Origin: Streptomyces nigrescens
GTDB lineage: Bacteria > Actinomycetota > Actinomycetes > Streptomycetales > Streptomycetaceae
Direction: 5' to 3'
Assembly (NCBI GenBank): GCA_024349765.1
Contig: AP026073.1
Location: forward strand, 7,378,001-7,442,000
DNA length: 64,000 nt
This document shows positions 1-10,678 of the stretch, piece after piece. Both the position numbers and the translations under genes were made by a program. Numbering within the stretch: position 1 is the stretch's first letter; the number at the start of each line of letters is the position of its first letter. The notes under the pieces were generated by a model. It was not told the origin of the DNA, did no database searches, and saw only the letters and a program-made list of their open reading frames with translations.

Positions 1-14
1 GTGGTTCCAGCCAT
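1..14 (-). CDS. Start of a leftward gene cut by the window edge (possible septum-site protein Ssd)
   Basis: An ATG on the minus strand at 14-12 is preceded by AGGGGA (positions 26-21) with a six-base gap, a normal Streptomyces ribosome binding site. Only the first codons, Met-Ala-Gly-Thr, lie in the window. In Streptomyces a CpaE/Ssd-like septum-site protein usually sits beside the HAD-IB gene that follows. That identity is inference from remembered synteny; the visible bases support only a plausible start codon. Confidence 0.35.
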
Positions 15-537
15 GTCCCGTCCCCTATCGCTACGCGACTCGCACTCCGCGAACTCGCGGACTTTTACGATGCAGGGATCGGGAAATCCGAGTGGATCTT
101 GGTCCAAATCTGTGGACAACTCCGCGCCTGTGAATATCCCCGTCACCTATTCCAGCGACCGGCGGCCACTTCCGTGACGCAAGAGGGCCCGCGAGGTGCT
201 CCGGGGGCACGAGGGAGCGACCCGTCGGGGCCTTCCTCAGAGCAGCAAGATGACTACGGTGCGTAAGGGGAGGGAGGCGTCGTGAAGGCAGGCCCCGAGC
301 GGGCGCAAAGGCGGGCGGATCGGTGCCTCACGGCGAAAAAGGCCCCCGGACATGCGACGACCCCCGCCGGGGGGGAGAGCGGGGGTCGTCCCCACGGCCG
401 ACTCGGGGGGGGAGGAGCCGGACCGGGTTAGCACGGTCGCGAACGATCCGTGACTTCCATGGTGTACCCGAGAGCCTTCTCAGGCAAACCCACGCGCCAG
501 ACCTTACGCCGAATGGTGGGCCGCCTATGCTCACCCC
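15..537. other. Divergent intergenic region with a DnaA-box match and a hairpin
   Basis: This 520-base stretch separates the leftward start at the window edge from the HAD gene. It holds an exact match to the Streptomyces DnaA box TTGTCCACA (minus strand, 119-111) and a perfect 12-bp inverted repeat, gacgacccccgc / gcgggggtcgtc, at 356-367 and 379-390. Reading frames here have no ribosome binding site or recognisable protein. The hairpin could be a terminator or a leader structure for the HAD gene. Confidence 0.5.
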
Positions 538-1422
538 GTGGAAAACCACTCCGTGCCTCACTCGACGCCCCGTACTGCCGCGTTCTTCGACTTGGACAAG
601 ACCGTCATTGCTAAGTCGAGCACGCTGACCTTCAGCAAGTCGTTCTACCAAGGCGGCCTGATCAATCGGCGGGCCGTACTGCGCACTGCGTATGCCCAGT
701 TCGTGTTCCTCGCGGGCGGTGCCGACCACGATCAGATGGAGCGGATGCGGGAATATCTCTCCTCCTTGTGCCGCGGCTGGGACGTGTCCCAGGTGCGGGA
801 GATCGTCGCCGAGACACTGCACGATCTGATCGACCCGATCATTTACGACGAGGCGGCCTCACTCATCGAGGAACATCACGCCGCCGGGCGCGATGTCGTC
901 ATTGTCTCCACCTCGGGTGCCGAGGTCGTCGAACCGATCGGGGAACTTCTCGGTGCCGACCGGGTCGTGGCCACCCGTATGGTCGTCGGCGAGGACGGCC
1001 GATTCACCGGAGAGGTGGAGTATTACGCCTACGGCCCCACCAAGGCGGAGGCCGTCCGGGAGCTCGCCGAGTCGGAGGGCTATGACCTGGAGCGCTGTTA
1101 TGCGTACAGCGATTCGGCAACCGACGTCCCGATGCTGTCGGCCGTGGGGCATCCGTGCGCGGTCAATCCGGACCGCGCACTGCGTCGCGAGGCCGTCGCC
1201 CGGGGCTGGCCGATCCTCTCCTTCAACCGCCCGGTCCCGCTCAAGCAGCGGCTGCCGGTGCTGTCCATGCCGTCCCGGCCGGCGCTCGCCGCCATGGCCG
1301 CGGTGAGCGCGGCGGCCGCCACCGCCACCCTGGTCTGGTACGCGAGCCGGCGGAAAACCGCTGAGCCGCGCCTGGCTCGTATTGGCCGGACCGGCCGCGC
1401 CGCCCGTATTGACCGCGTTTGA
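538..1422 (+). CDS. HAD-IB family phosphatase with C-terminal membrane anchor
   Basis: A 294-residue haloacid-dehalogenase superfamily protein of the SerB-like subclass IB. Motif I is FFDLDKT with the nucleophile and acid Asp18 and Asp20. A Ser/Thr motif II (VSTSG) lies near residue 122, and the SDSATD metal-binding motif near residue 190. The family hydrolyses phosphomonoesters, and the substrate is unknown. A hydrophobic stretch around residues 245-268 followed by ASRRK suggests a C-terminal anchor with the catalytic domain in the cytoplasm. Homologues in Streptomyces have been labelled morphological-differentiation related. Start is uncertain: GTG at 538 has no clear ribosome site, and GTG at 553 is an alternative. 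Confidence 0.85.
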   Translation: MENHSVPHSTPRTAAFFDLDKTVIAKSSTLTFSKSFYQGGLINRRAVLRTAYAQFVFLAGGADHDQMERMREYLSSLCRGWDVSQVREIVAETLHDLIDPIIYDEAASLIEEHHAAGRDVVIVSTSGAEVVEPIGELLGADRVVATRMVVGEDGRFTGEVEYYAYGPTKAEAVRELAESEGYDLERCYAYSDSATDVPMLSAVGHPCAVNPDRALRREAVARGWPILSFNRPVPLKQRLPVLSMPSRPALAAMAAVSAAAATATLVWYASRRKTAEPRLARIGRTGRAARIDRV

Positions 1423-1812
1423 AGCCAAACGTAAAGATCTGCGGCCCGGGGTTCCGCTTGCCCGGCACGAGGAGTACAAAGGACTTAACGGCCCGCGAGA
1501 CCAAGGACATCCGAGAGGAACACCTTTAACGCAGCAAAGTGGCCCACGGACCGATGCATGAATGCTGGGCACCCACGCGACGCCGACCCGTCGATTACGG
1601 GCCAGCCGCACCAGGTAACCGGACGAAGATTCCGACCTGATGGGCAATATTCGAGCACGCACTGGTAACCGGGCAGACATGCCAGCGGCGGTACCATCGA
1701 TTGGTACCGCCGCAACCCTGTGTTCGGGCCAAATCAGGCAATGCGTTCCGGAATTCCGGCTACCGGGTCGGATACCGCCGCCCTCACCGGCCGGATACCG
1801 CGCCTCCGCCGC
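1423..1812. other. Convergent intergenic region
   Basis: The gap lies between the 3' end of the rightward HAD gene and the 3' end of the leftward Fic-like gene. Apart from the strong hairpin at 1685-1713 I see no reading frame with codon bias and ribosome site, no RNA gene and no repeat. Confidence 0.5.
1685..1713. terminator. Bidirectional hairpin terminator
   Basis: A perfect 12-bp inverted repeat, gcggcggtacca (1685-1696) and tggtaccgccgc (1702-1713), with a 5-base loop. It lies between two convergent genes, so it could end both transcripts. There is no U-tract, as is common in Streptomyces. Confidence 0.65.
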
Positions 1813-2670
1813 TCATGCCGCGCCGCGCTGGAGGGCCTCACAGACCGCCGTGCTCTCCCGTACGCCGAGCTCCACCGCGCGTCCGCAGTGGGCGATCCAT
1901 CCGGCGACACCCTCCGGGGTGCCCGAGACATAGCCCTCCAGGGCCGCCACGTAGGCCGCCCGGCCCAGTTCCGCGTGCCCCACCTCGGCGGGGCAGATCG
2001 CCTTGGGGTCCAGTCCGCTGCCGATCAGCACGATCCGCTCCGCGGCCCGCGCGACCAGCCCGTTGTGCGAGGCGAACGGCCGCAGCGCCAGCAGTTCGCC
2101 GTGCACCACCGCGGCGAGCACCAGGGCCGGCGCCTCCGTGCCGGCCAGCAGCAGCCGCGACAGGCCGTCCAGCCGCCCGGCCACCTCGTCGGCGTCCGGC
2201 AGCGGCAGCTCGATGAGCGGCTCGTCCACCGGCTCCGCGGCGAGCCGGGGCCGCCCCACCGCGTCGTCCGCCGCCTCCTTGCCGGCCGCCACGAGGTGGA
2301 GCCGCGCCAGCACCCGCAGGGGCGACTGCCGCCACACGCTCAGCAGCTGGCCGGCCTCGGCGGTCAGCCGCAGGGCCGCGCCGACCGTCCGCGACTCACC
2401 CTCGACGCCGAAGTCGGTCCGGCGCCTGACCTCTTCGAGCGCCCAGTCGGCGCCCGACAGGGCCGCGGAACCGCGCGCTCCGCGCAGCGCCGCCTCGGAA
2501 CTGACCTCGTTGCTGCGACGCCGCATGATCCGGTGCCCGTAGACCCGGTCGACGCCCTTGCGTACGGAGTCCACGGAGTCGGTGACCCCCGGGAGCGAGG
2601 CCAGGGTCGCGAGCGGATCATCGCTCGCCTTCGGGGGTGCGGGGGTGGTCCCCGGGGAGTTGCCAGCCAT
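1813..2670 (-). CDS. Fic/DOC-like protein with degenerate active site
   Basis: A 285-residue protein. The C-terminal half has the layout of a Fic domain: a helix followed by LRPFASHNGLVARAA and a helix after it. The canonical Fic motif HPFx(D/E)GNGRxxR is degraded: the catalytic His is replaced by Arg and the GNGR loop reads HNGLVAR. AMP-transferase activity is therefore unlikely. It may be a binding or regulatory relic, or the resemblance may be superficial. Start ATG at 2670 is preferred over upstream in-frame codons because the protein then begins MAGNSPGT, where codon bias begins. It is divergent from the P-loop ATPase, 101 bases away, so the two may share a control region. Similar genes have been called oxidoreductases, with no support here. 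Confidence 0.65.
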   Translation of the reverse strand: MAGNSPGTTPAPPKASDDPLATLASLPGVTDSVDSVRKGVDRVYGHRIMRRRSNEVSSEAALRGARGSAALSGADWALEEVRRRTDFGVEGESRTVGAALRLTAEAGQLLSVWRQSPLRVLARLHLVAAGKEAADDAVGRPRLAAEPVDEPLIELPLPDADEVAGRLDGLSRLLLAGTEAPALVLAAVVHGELLALRPFASHNGLVARAAERIVLIGSGLDPKAICPAEVGHAELGRAAYVAALEGYVSGTPEGVAGWIAHCGRAVELGVRESTAVCEALQRGAA

Positions 2671-2771
2671 GGGTACGACCCTACGCACCGTCGGCCCGAA
2701 CCCCTCGAAGGAGTGGTCTTCTTCACGCAGAGCTCTCACTCAGCGGAACAGCCGGATTACCCTTCGTGAAC

Positions 2772-3758
2772 ATGAAGATCGCTTTCGTAGGCAAGGGCGG
2801 CAGCGGCAAGACCACCCTCTCCTCCCTGTTCATCCGCCATCTCGCCGCGGCCCGGGTCCCCGTGATCGCCGTGGACGCCGACATCAACCAGCATCTGGGC
2901 GCCGCCCTCGGCCTCGACGAGGCGGAGGCCGCCGCGCTTCCCGCGATGGGCGCCCATCTCCCGCTGCTCAAGGACTACTTGCGCGGCAGCAACCCCCGGA
3001 TCCCGTCCGCCGAGGCCATGATCAAGACGACCCCGCCCGGTGAGGGGTCGCGCCTCCTGCGGGTCTGCGAGGACAATCCGGTTTACGACGCGTGCGCGCG
3101 CACGGTGGAACTGGACGGCGCCCCGGTCCGGCTGATGGCGACCGGGCCGTTCACCGAGTCGGACCTCGGCGTGGCCTGTTACCACTCCAAGGTCGGCGCC
3201 GTCGAACTGTGCCTGAACCACCTCGTTGACGGCCGCGAGGAGTACGTCGTGGTCGACATGACGGCCGGTTCCGACTCCTTCGCCTCCGGGATGTTCACCC
3301 GCTTCGACATGACCTTCCTGGTCGCCGAGCCGACCCGTAAGGGCGTCGCGGTCTACCGCCAGTACAAGGAGTACGCCCGGGATTTCGGGGTCCCCCTCAA
3401 GGTGGTGGGCAACAAGGTGCAGAGTCCGGACGACCTGGCCTTCCTGCGCGACGCGGCGGGCGACGACCTGCTGGTGACGGTCGGCCAGTCGGAATGGGTG
3501 CGCGCCATGGAGAAGGGCCGCCCGACCCGCTTCACCTATCTGGAGCAGGCCAACCGCCGCGCCCTGGAGACGCTGCACGACGCGGCCGACGCCTCCTACG
3601 GGCGCCGCGACTGGGAGCGCTACACGCGCCAGATGGTGCACTTCCACCTGAAGAACGCGGAGAGCTGGGGCAACGCCAAGACGGGCGTCGATCTCGCGGC
3701 CCAGGTCGACCCGGCGTTCGTCCTCTCCGAGGGGACGGCCGCCCCGCAGCCGGCCTGA
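2772..3758 (+). CDS. CooC/MinD-like P-loop ATPase
   Basis: A 328-residue soluble nucleotide-binding protein starting MKIAFVGKGGSGKTT. This is a deviant Walker A motif with the signature lysine of the SIMIBI (MinD/ArsA/CooC) class. VDADINQH follows at about residue 36. The CooC branch uses ATP to insert metal into, or mature, partner enzymes, but no CO dehydrogenase lies here, so the client is unknown. ATG at 2772 is chosen because it places the P-loop at residue 8; GTG at 2766 is an alternative. It diverges from the Fic-like gene, a pairing worth testing as a functional unit. Confidence 0.8.
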   Translation: MKIAFVGKGGSGKTTLSSLFIRHLAAARVPVIAVDADINQHLGAALGLDEAEAAALPAMGAHLPLLKDYLRGSNPRIPSAEAMIKTTPPGEGSRLLRVCEDNPVYDACARTVELDGAPVRLMATGPFTESDLGVACYHSKVGAVELCLNHLVDGREEYVVVDMTAGSDSFASGMFTRFDMTFLVAEPTRKGVAVYRQYKEYARDFGVPLKVVGNKVQSPDDLAFLRDAAGDDLLVTVGQSEWVRAMEKGRPTRFTYLEQANRRALETLHDAADASYGRRDWERYTRQMVHFHLKNAESWGNAKTGVDLAAQVDPAFVLSEGTAAPQPA

Positions 3759-4057
3759 TCGCCGTACGGCGCGAGTCGTCGCACGGCTCGCGCCGGGCCC
3801 ACCGGGCCGGCCGCCCCGTTTACCCACCGCGGCAACGCCGGAGCCAGGATCTTCACCCGATAGAGGGGTGAATTGGGGCAAATGCCCGCAAAGCCTTCTC
3901 CGGACCTTTACACGTCATTACGCTTCGTTTACCGCCGCTTGAGAGTCACCGGACCGTCACCCACCACGACGCCCACCGGCCGGCTCGCGACCCGCCGCAG
4001 TACACCGCCGCCCACGATCGCGCCCCGCGCGACCGCGTCGCCCCGGAGGAGACGGGA

Positions 4058-6385
4058 ATGTCGCAGATCGAGAAGTCGCCGCCGCAGCCGCCCCGCTCGC
4101 ACCGAGCAGACATCCCTCCCGAGCCCGGCCCCCAGCCCGCCGAACCCCGGACGAAGCGGGCCGGCCGGGCCGCCTGGCTCCGGGACCTCTCCGCCTCGGC
4201 CGTCGTGTTCCTGCTCGCCGTCCCGCTGTCGCTCGGCGTCGCGCTGGCCACCGGGGCCCCGCTCCAGGCCGGACTGATCGCCGCGGTCGTCGGCGGCATC
4301 GTCGCCGGTCTGCTCGGCGGCGCGCCCCTCCAGGTGAGCGGCGCCGCCACCGGCCTCCTGGTGGTCACCACCGACCTCGTCCAGCGCTACGGCTGGCGGG
4401 CCACCTGCGCCATCACGGTCCTGGCCGGCCTGACCCAACTCGCCCTGGGCGCCCTGCGGGTGGCCCGGGCCACGCTGGCCGTCAGCCCGGCGATCGTGCA
4501 CGGCATGCTGGCCGGCATCGGCGCCACCATCGCCATCGGGCAGCTCCATGTGGTGCTCGGCGGCCGGCCCGACAGTTCGGCGCTCGACAACATCGCCGCC
4601 CTCCCCGGCCAGCTGGTGCATCCGCACACCACCGCGCTGCTGATCGGCGCCGTCACCGTGGCCGTACTCGCCGGCTGGGGGCGGCTGCCGGGCCGCGCCG
4701 GACGGTGGGCCCGGGCGCTGCCGGCGCCGCTGGTCGCGGTGGCCGCCGCCACGGCGGTCGGCGCGGGATCGGCGGTGCCGCGCGTGGCGCTGCCGTCCTG
4801 GCAGGTGCCCACGCTCCCGACGCTGCCGGAGGCGTCCGTCCCGGCCCTGGCCGCCGCGGTGCTGACCGTCACCTTCGTCGCCAGTATGGAGTCGCTGCTG
4901 TCCGCCGTGGCCGTGGACCGGCTCGCCGCCGAGCGGTCCGAGGCCCCCGCCGGCGGCCTCCGGCTCAACCGCGAACTCGCCGCCCAGGGAGCGGCCAACA
5001 CCGTCTCCGGCCTGCTGGGCGGCCTGCCCGTCTCCGGCGGCGCGATCCGCGGCTCGGCCAACGTACGGGCCGGCGCCGCCACCCGCCGCGCCACCGTGCT
5101 GCACGGCGTGTGGGTGCTGCTGTGCGCCGGCCTGACGGCGGCCGCCCTGGAGCTCATCCCGCTCGCCGCACTGGCCGCCCTGGTGATGGTGGTCGGCGTA
5201 CGGATGGTGAGCTTCGCGCACATCCGGCACGTACAGCGGCACCGCGAATTCCCGGTCTACGCCGCCACGTTGGGCGGTGTGGTCCTGCTCGGCGTCCTCC
5301 AGGGCGTGCTGACCGGCATCGCCGTCGCGGCCTTCCTCGCACTGCGCCGGCTGACCCACACGCGCGTCACCGTCACGAAGGAGGGCGAGGGCTACCGGGT
5401 ACGCATCAGCGGCCAGTTGACGTTCCTGGCGGTGCCGCGGCTGACCCGGGCGCTGGCTCTGGTCCCGGCCCACACCGATGTCGTCATCGAACTCCGCGGC
5501 TCCTTCATGGACCACGCCGCCTACGAGGCGCTGCAGTCCTGGTCGGCGGCCCATCGGGCGCACGGCGGCTGGGTGACCCTCGGTGGCCGCTCGGCCCGGC
5601 CGGTCGCCGAGTCGGCCGACCCGCACTCCTGCCGGCCGTGGACGCCGTGGCGCCACCACGAGTGCACCCGGCCCGACCCGGACCAGGACCCGGCCCCGGA
5701 GAGCGGCAGCCAACTGCTGGGCGGGATCAGCGCGTTCCAGCGCCATACGGCCCCGCTGGTGCGCGAGGAGCTGGCGCGGCTGGCGCGCGAGGGCCAACGG
5801 CCCACCCAGCTGTTCCTGACCTGCGCCGACTCCCGGCTGGTCACGAGCATGATCACTGCCAGCGGCCCGGGCGACCTGTTCACCGTGCGCAACGTCGGCA
5901 ATCTGATGCCCCCGCCCGGCTCGGACGCCTCGTGCGACTCCGTGGGCGCGGCGATCGAGTACGCGGTCGAGGTCCTGCAGGTCGGCTCGATCACGGTGTG
6001 CGGGCATTCCGGATGCGGCGCCATGGGAGCCCTGCTGAATGCCGCGGCTCCCGAGGACGGCGAGCCGACCCCGCTCTCCCGCTGGCTGCGGCACGGCCTG
6101 CCGAGCCTGGCCCGGATGCAGCGCATCGGGCGGCTGGGCCGGGGCGAAGTCGCGCTGTGCGGCCGTCCGGTGAGCGACGATCAGGAGCGGCTGGCGCTCG
6201 TCAACGTCCGGCAGCAGCTCGACCACCTCAGGGCGCACGCCTGCGTGGCGCGCCGGGTGGCGGAGGGAGCACTCACCCTGCACGGGATGTACTTCCATGT
6301 CGGCGAGGCCCAGGCGTACGTGCTCGACGAGGCCACCGGGCGGTTCCGCGCGGTCCGCGGCGAGGCGTCCCCGGTCAGGGCCTGA
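4058..6385 (+). CDS. SulP-type anion (bicarbonate) transporter fused to beta-carbonic anhydrase
   Basis: A 775-residue fusion. Residues from about 40 to 440 form a multi-pass SulP permease. About 445-515 resembles a STAS domain. About 555-775 is a beta-carbonic anhydrase with the zinc ligands in TCADSRL (Cys, with the Asp-Arg dyad) and CGHSGCGAM (His and Cys). The likely role is coupled uptake and interconversion of CO2 and bicarbonate at the membrane. Substrate assignment to bicarbonate is inferred from the fusion; SulP members also move sulfate. Start ATG has a strong ribosome site, GGAGGAGA, about 6 bases upstream. It sits just before acetyl-CoA synthetase, consistent with a carbon-supply theme but probably a separate transcript. 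Confidence 0.92.
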   Translation: MSQIEKSPPQPPRSHRADIPPEPGPQPAEPRTKRAGRAAWLRDLSASAVVFLLAVPLSLGVALATGAPLQAGLIAAVVGGIVAGLLGGAPLQVSGAATGLLVVTTDLVQRYGWRATCAITVLAGLTQLALGALRVARATLAVSPAIVHGMLAGIGATIAIGQLHVVLGGRPDSSALDNIAALPGQLVHPHTTALLIGAVTVAVLAGWGRLPGRAGRWARALPAPLVAVAAATAVGAGSAVPRVALPSWQVPTLPTLPEASVPALAAAVLTVTFVASMESLLSAVAVDRLAAERSEAPAGGLRLNRELAAQGAANTVSGLLGGLPVSGGAIRGSANVRAGAATRRATVLHGVWVLLCAGLTAAALELIPLAALAALVMVVGVRMVSFAHIRHVQRHREFPVYAATLGGVVLLGVLQGVLTGIAVAAFLALRRLTHTRVTVTKEGEGYRVRISGQLTFLAVPRLTRALALVPAHTDVVIELRGSFMDHAAYEALQSWSAAHRAHGGWVTLGGRSARPVAESADPHSCRPWTPWRHHECTRPDPDQDPAPESGSQLLGGISAFQRHTAPLVREELARLAREGQRPTQLFLTCADSRLVTSMITASGPGDLFTVRNVGNLMPPPGSDASCDSVGAAIEYAVEVLQVGSITVCGHSGCGAMGALLNAAAPEDGEPTPLSRWLRHGLPSLARMQRIGRLGRGEVALCGRPVSDDQERLALVNVRQQLDHLRAHACVARRVAEGALTLHGMYFHVGEAQAYVLDEATGRFRAVRGEASPVRA

Positions 6386-6448
6386 CCTGCGCGGCAGCCC
6401 ACTCGTCAGCACGGAATCGACTGGCCGTCAACAGGTCTACACCATTTT

Positions 6449-6457
6449 TTGTCCACA
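6449..6457 (+). promoter_or_regulatory. DnaA-box match upstream of acsA
   Basis: TTGTCCACA, an exact match to the Streptomyces DnaA-box consensus, lies 78 bases before the acsA start in the short gap after the SulP-anhydrase gene. It could let DnaA act as a transcription factor here or titrate DnaA. Function is inference. Confidence 0.45.
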
Positions 6458-6534
6458 GCCCTTGTCAGGGGCCGGTGCGGGCTGATGAGCTATGGCCTGG
6501 GACACATCGGACACCCCTGTGATTGGGAGAAGTC

Positions 6535-8499
<1,965 letters not shown>

Positions 8500-8514
8500 G
8501 CCGGACCGCTCGCG

Positions 8515-8552
8515 GAGGGGGCACCGGGCCGGAAGCGGTCCGGTGCCCCCTC
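8515..8552 (+). terminator. Hairpin terminator after acsA
   Basis: A perfect 13-bp inverted repeat, gagggggcaccgg (8515-8527) and ccggtgccccctc (8540-8552), with a 12-base loop, starts 15 bases after the acsA stop codon. Confidence 0.75.
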
Positions 8553-8777
8553 ACGCGTACGGCACACCCGCACCCGCCGCCCCCGGCACTCGGTCCTCCG
8601 CACCGGCGGCCGCCCGCCCGAATTGCCCGTAAAGTGAGGCCACCGAGTACTCCCTCGCACCCGCCCGGTACAGTGGGAACCGCGTCAATGACGCGCTAAG
8701 AAACTCTGGGTGCGCCGGGAAGTCTGGTCGGCAACTGACACAGCCGTACACAGCTGCCGAAGGCCGGAGGTCACCGC

Positions 8778-10175
8778 GTGAGCGCGCCCACGAGCAACCG
8801 CCGTTCCATATTCCTCGGGCGGATGTCCCTGCCCGAGCGGAATTTCGTCGCCGAGGCGCTGCGCGCCGAGACCGTCGGCGGGGTCCTCCTCCTCGTCGCC
8901 TCCGTGGCCGCGCTGATCTGGGCGAACACCCTCAGCGGAAGCTACGAGGCGGTCCGCGACTTCCACCTCGGCCCGGCCTCCCTCGGCCTCGACCTCTCCC
9001 TCCAGCACTGGTCCGCCAACGGCCTGCTGGCCCTCTTCTTCTTCGTCGCCGGCATCGAGCTCAAGCGCGAACTGGTCGCCGGCGAACTGCGCGACCCCAA
9101 GGCCGCCGCGCTCCCGGTCATCGCCGCCCTCTGCGGCATGGTGACCCCCGCGCTCGTCTACGTCACCGTGACCGTCCTCGGCGGCGGCTCCCTGCAGGGC
9201 TGGGCCGTCCCCACCGCCACCGACATCGCCTTCGCGCTCGCCGTCCTCGCCGTGATCGGCACCTCGCTGCCCTCCGCGCTGCGCGCCTTCCTGCTCACCC
9301 TCGCCGTCGTCGACGACCTCTTCGCGATCCTGATCATCGCGGTCTTCTTCACCTCGACGATCAACTTCCTGGCACTCGGCTTCGCCGCCGTCGGCCTGGC
9401 GGTCTTCTACCTGCTGCTGCGCAAGGGCGTCCGCGGCTGGTACGTCTACGTACCCCTCGGCGTGGTCATCTGGGCGCTGATGGAGAACAGCGGGGTGCAC
9501 GCCACCATCGCGGGCGTCGCCATGGGCCTGATGCTGCGCTGCCACCGCCGCGACGGCGAGACCCGGTCCCCCGGCGAGCACATCGAGCACCTGGTCCGCC
9601 CGCTGTCGGCCGGGCTGGCGGTGCCGCTGTTCGCCCTGTTCTCCGCGGGGGTGTCGCTCTCCGGCGGCGCCCTCCACGAGGTCTTCACCCGCCCGGAGAC
9701 GCTCGGTGTCGTCCTCGGCCTGATAGTGGGCAAGGCACTGGGCATCTTCGGCGGTACGTGGTTCACCGCCCGCTTCACCCGGGCCGAGCTGAACCCCGAC
9801 CTCAAGTGGCCGGACGTCTTCGCACTCGCCTCCCTGGCCGGGATCGGCTTCACCGTCTCCCTGCTGATCGGCGAGCTCGCCTTCGCCGGCGATGCCGCAC
9901 TGACCGCCGAGATCAAGGCATCGGTGCTGGTCGGCTCGCTGCTCGCGGCCGTCTTCGCGGGCATCCTGCTCAAGATCCGCAACGCGAAGTACAAGAAGCT
10001 GACGGAGGACGAGGAGCGGGACGAGGACCAGGACGGCATCCCCGACGTCTACGAGCTCGACAAACCGGAATATCACCTTCGGATGGCCGCGATCCATGAG
10101 GCAAAGGCCGCCGAACACCGGCGGCTTGCCGAAGTGGCCTCCGGCACGCACGCCGGAGACGATGGTCCGGCATGA
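8778..10175 (+). CDS. nhaA: Na+/H+ antiporter NhaA
   Basis: A 465-residue polytopic membrane protein of the NhaA family, which exports sodium in exchange for protons for pH and salt homeostasis. The unwound helix region PTATDIAFALAVLAVIG and the paired aspartates in TLAVVDDLFAILI match the ion-binding Asp163/Asp164 of the E. coli enzyme. About 12 transmembrane segments are visible. After the last helix, from about residue 400, a hydrophilic acidic and then His/Glu-rich tail of some 65 residues is longer than in E. coli and is probably cytoplasmic. GTG start with GGAGG 7 bases upstream. Confidence 0.95.
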   Translation: MSAPTSNRRSIFLGRMSLPERNFVAEALRAETVGGVLLLVASVAALIWANTLSGSYEAVRDFHLGPASLGLDLSLQHWSANGLLALFFFVAGIELKRELVAGELRDPKAAALPVIAALCGMVTPALVYVTVTVLGGGSLQGWAVPTATDIAFALAVLAVIGTSLPSALRAFLLTLAVVDDLFAILIIAVFFTSTINFLALGFAAVGLAVFYLLLRKGVRGWYVYVPLGVVIWALMENSGVHATIAGVAMGLMLRCHRRDGETRSPGEHIEHLVRPLSAGLAVPLFALFSAGVSLSGGALHEVFTRPETLGVVLGLIVGKALGIFGGTWFTARFTRAELNPDLKWPDVFALASLAGIGFTVSLLIGELAFAGDAALTAEIKASVLVGSLLAAVFAGILLKIRNAKYKKLTEDEERDEDQDGIPDVYELDKPEYHLRMAAIHEAKAAEHRRLAEVASGTHAGDDGPA

Positions 10176-10219
10176 TCTGAGAGGCTTTGCATCCGGTTGA
10201 CGAGATGAGGGAGACGGCG

Positions 10220-10678
10220 ATGAGCGCAGCCGACACAGGCGCGGACCGCAGCCTCGGACAGCTGGTGGCCTCGGCCACCGCCGAGATGTCCGCACTGGTG
10301 CACGACGAGATCGCGCTGGCCAAGGCGGAGCTGCGGCAGGACGCCAAGCGGGCCGGCATCGGCAGCGCGGCGTTCGTCGTGGCCGGCGCGCTGGCGCTGT
10401 TCGCGCTGCCGGTGCTCAGCTTCGCGGCGGCGTACGGCATCCACAACCTCGGCCTGGGGCTCGCCTGGTCCTTCCTGATCGTGGGCGGCGCCTTCCTGGT
10501 CCTCGCCGGTCTGCTGGCCCTCATCGCCATGGCCAAGATCAAGAAGATCAAGAAGCCGGAGAGGTCGATCAACTCCGCCCGGGAGACCGCGGCCGTGCTG
10601 CAGAACGCCAAGCCGCACCCGCGCATCGAGACCAAGGACCATCCGGTCCTGGAGTCTGTGACACGCTCATCGGTATGA
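10220..10678 (+). CDS. Small membrane protein, actinobacterial putative holin/phage-holin superfamily III
   Basis: A 152-residue protein. An amphipathic N-terminal region (MSALVHDEIALAKAELRQDA) is followed by two closely spaced transmembrane helices at about 58-80 and 88-112 and a basic, Lys-rich tail (KIKKIKKPE). The name phage holin family is a pipeline label, and no lysis role is implied in a chromosome setting; a membrane-organising role is equally possible. ATG at 10220 is preferred because AGGGAGA lies about six bases upstream. The last codons overlap the start of the hydrolase gene by four bases (ATGA), so the two are translationally coupled. Confidence 0.8.
   Translation: MSAADTGADRSLGQLVASATAEMSALVHDEIALAKAELRQDAKRAGIGSAAFVVAGALALFALPVLSFAAAYGIHNLGLGLAWSFLIVGGAFLVLAGLLALIAMAKIKKIKKPERSINSARETAAVLQNAKPHPRIETKDHPVLESVTRSSV

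Noticed and set aside
10220-10678. Prophage lysis gene (the label holin)
   Set aside because: No other phage gene is near. The family is a widespread actinobacterial membrane protein, so I keep only the superfamily label.
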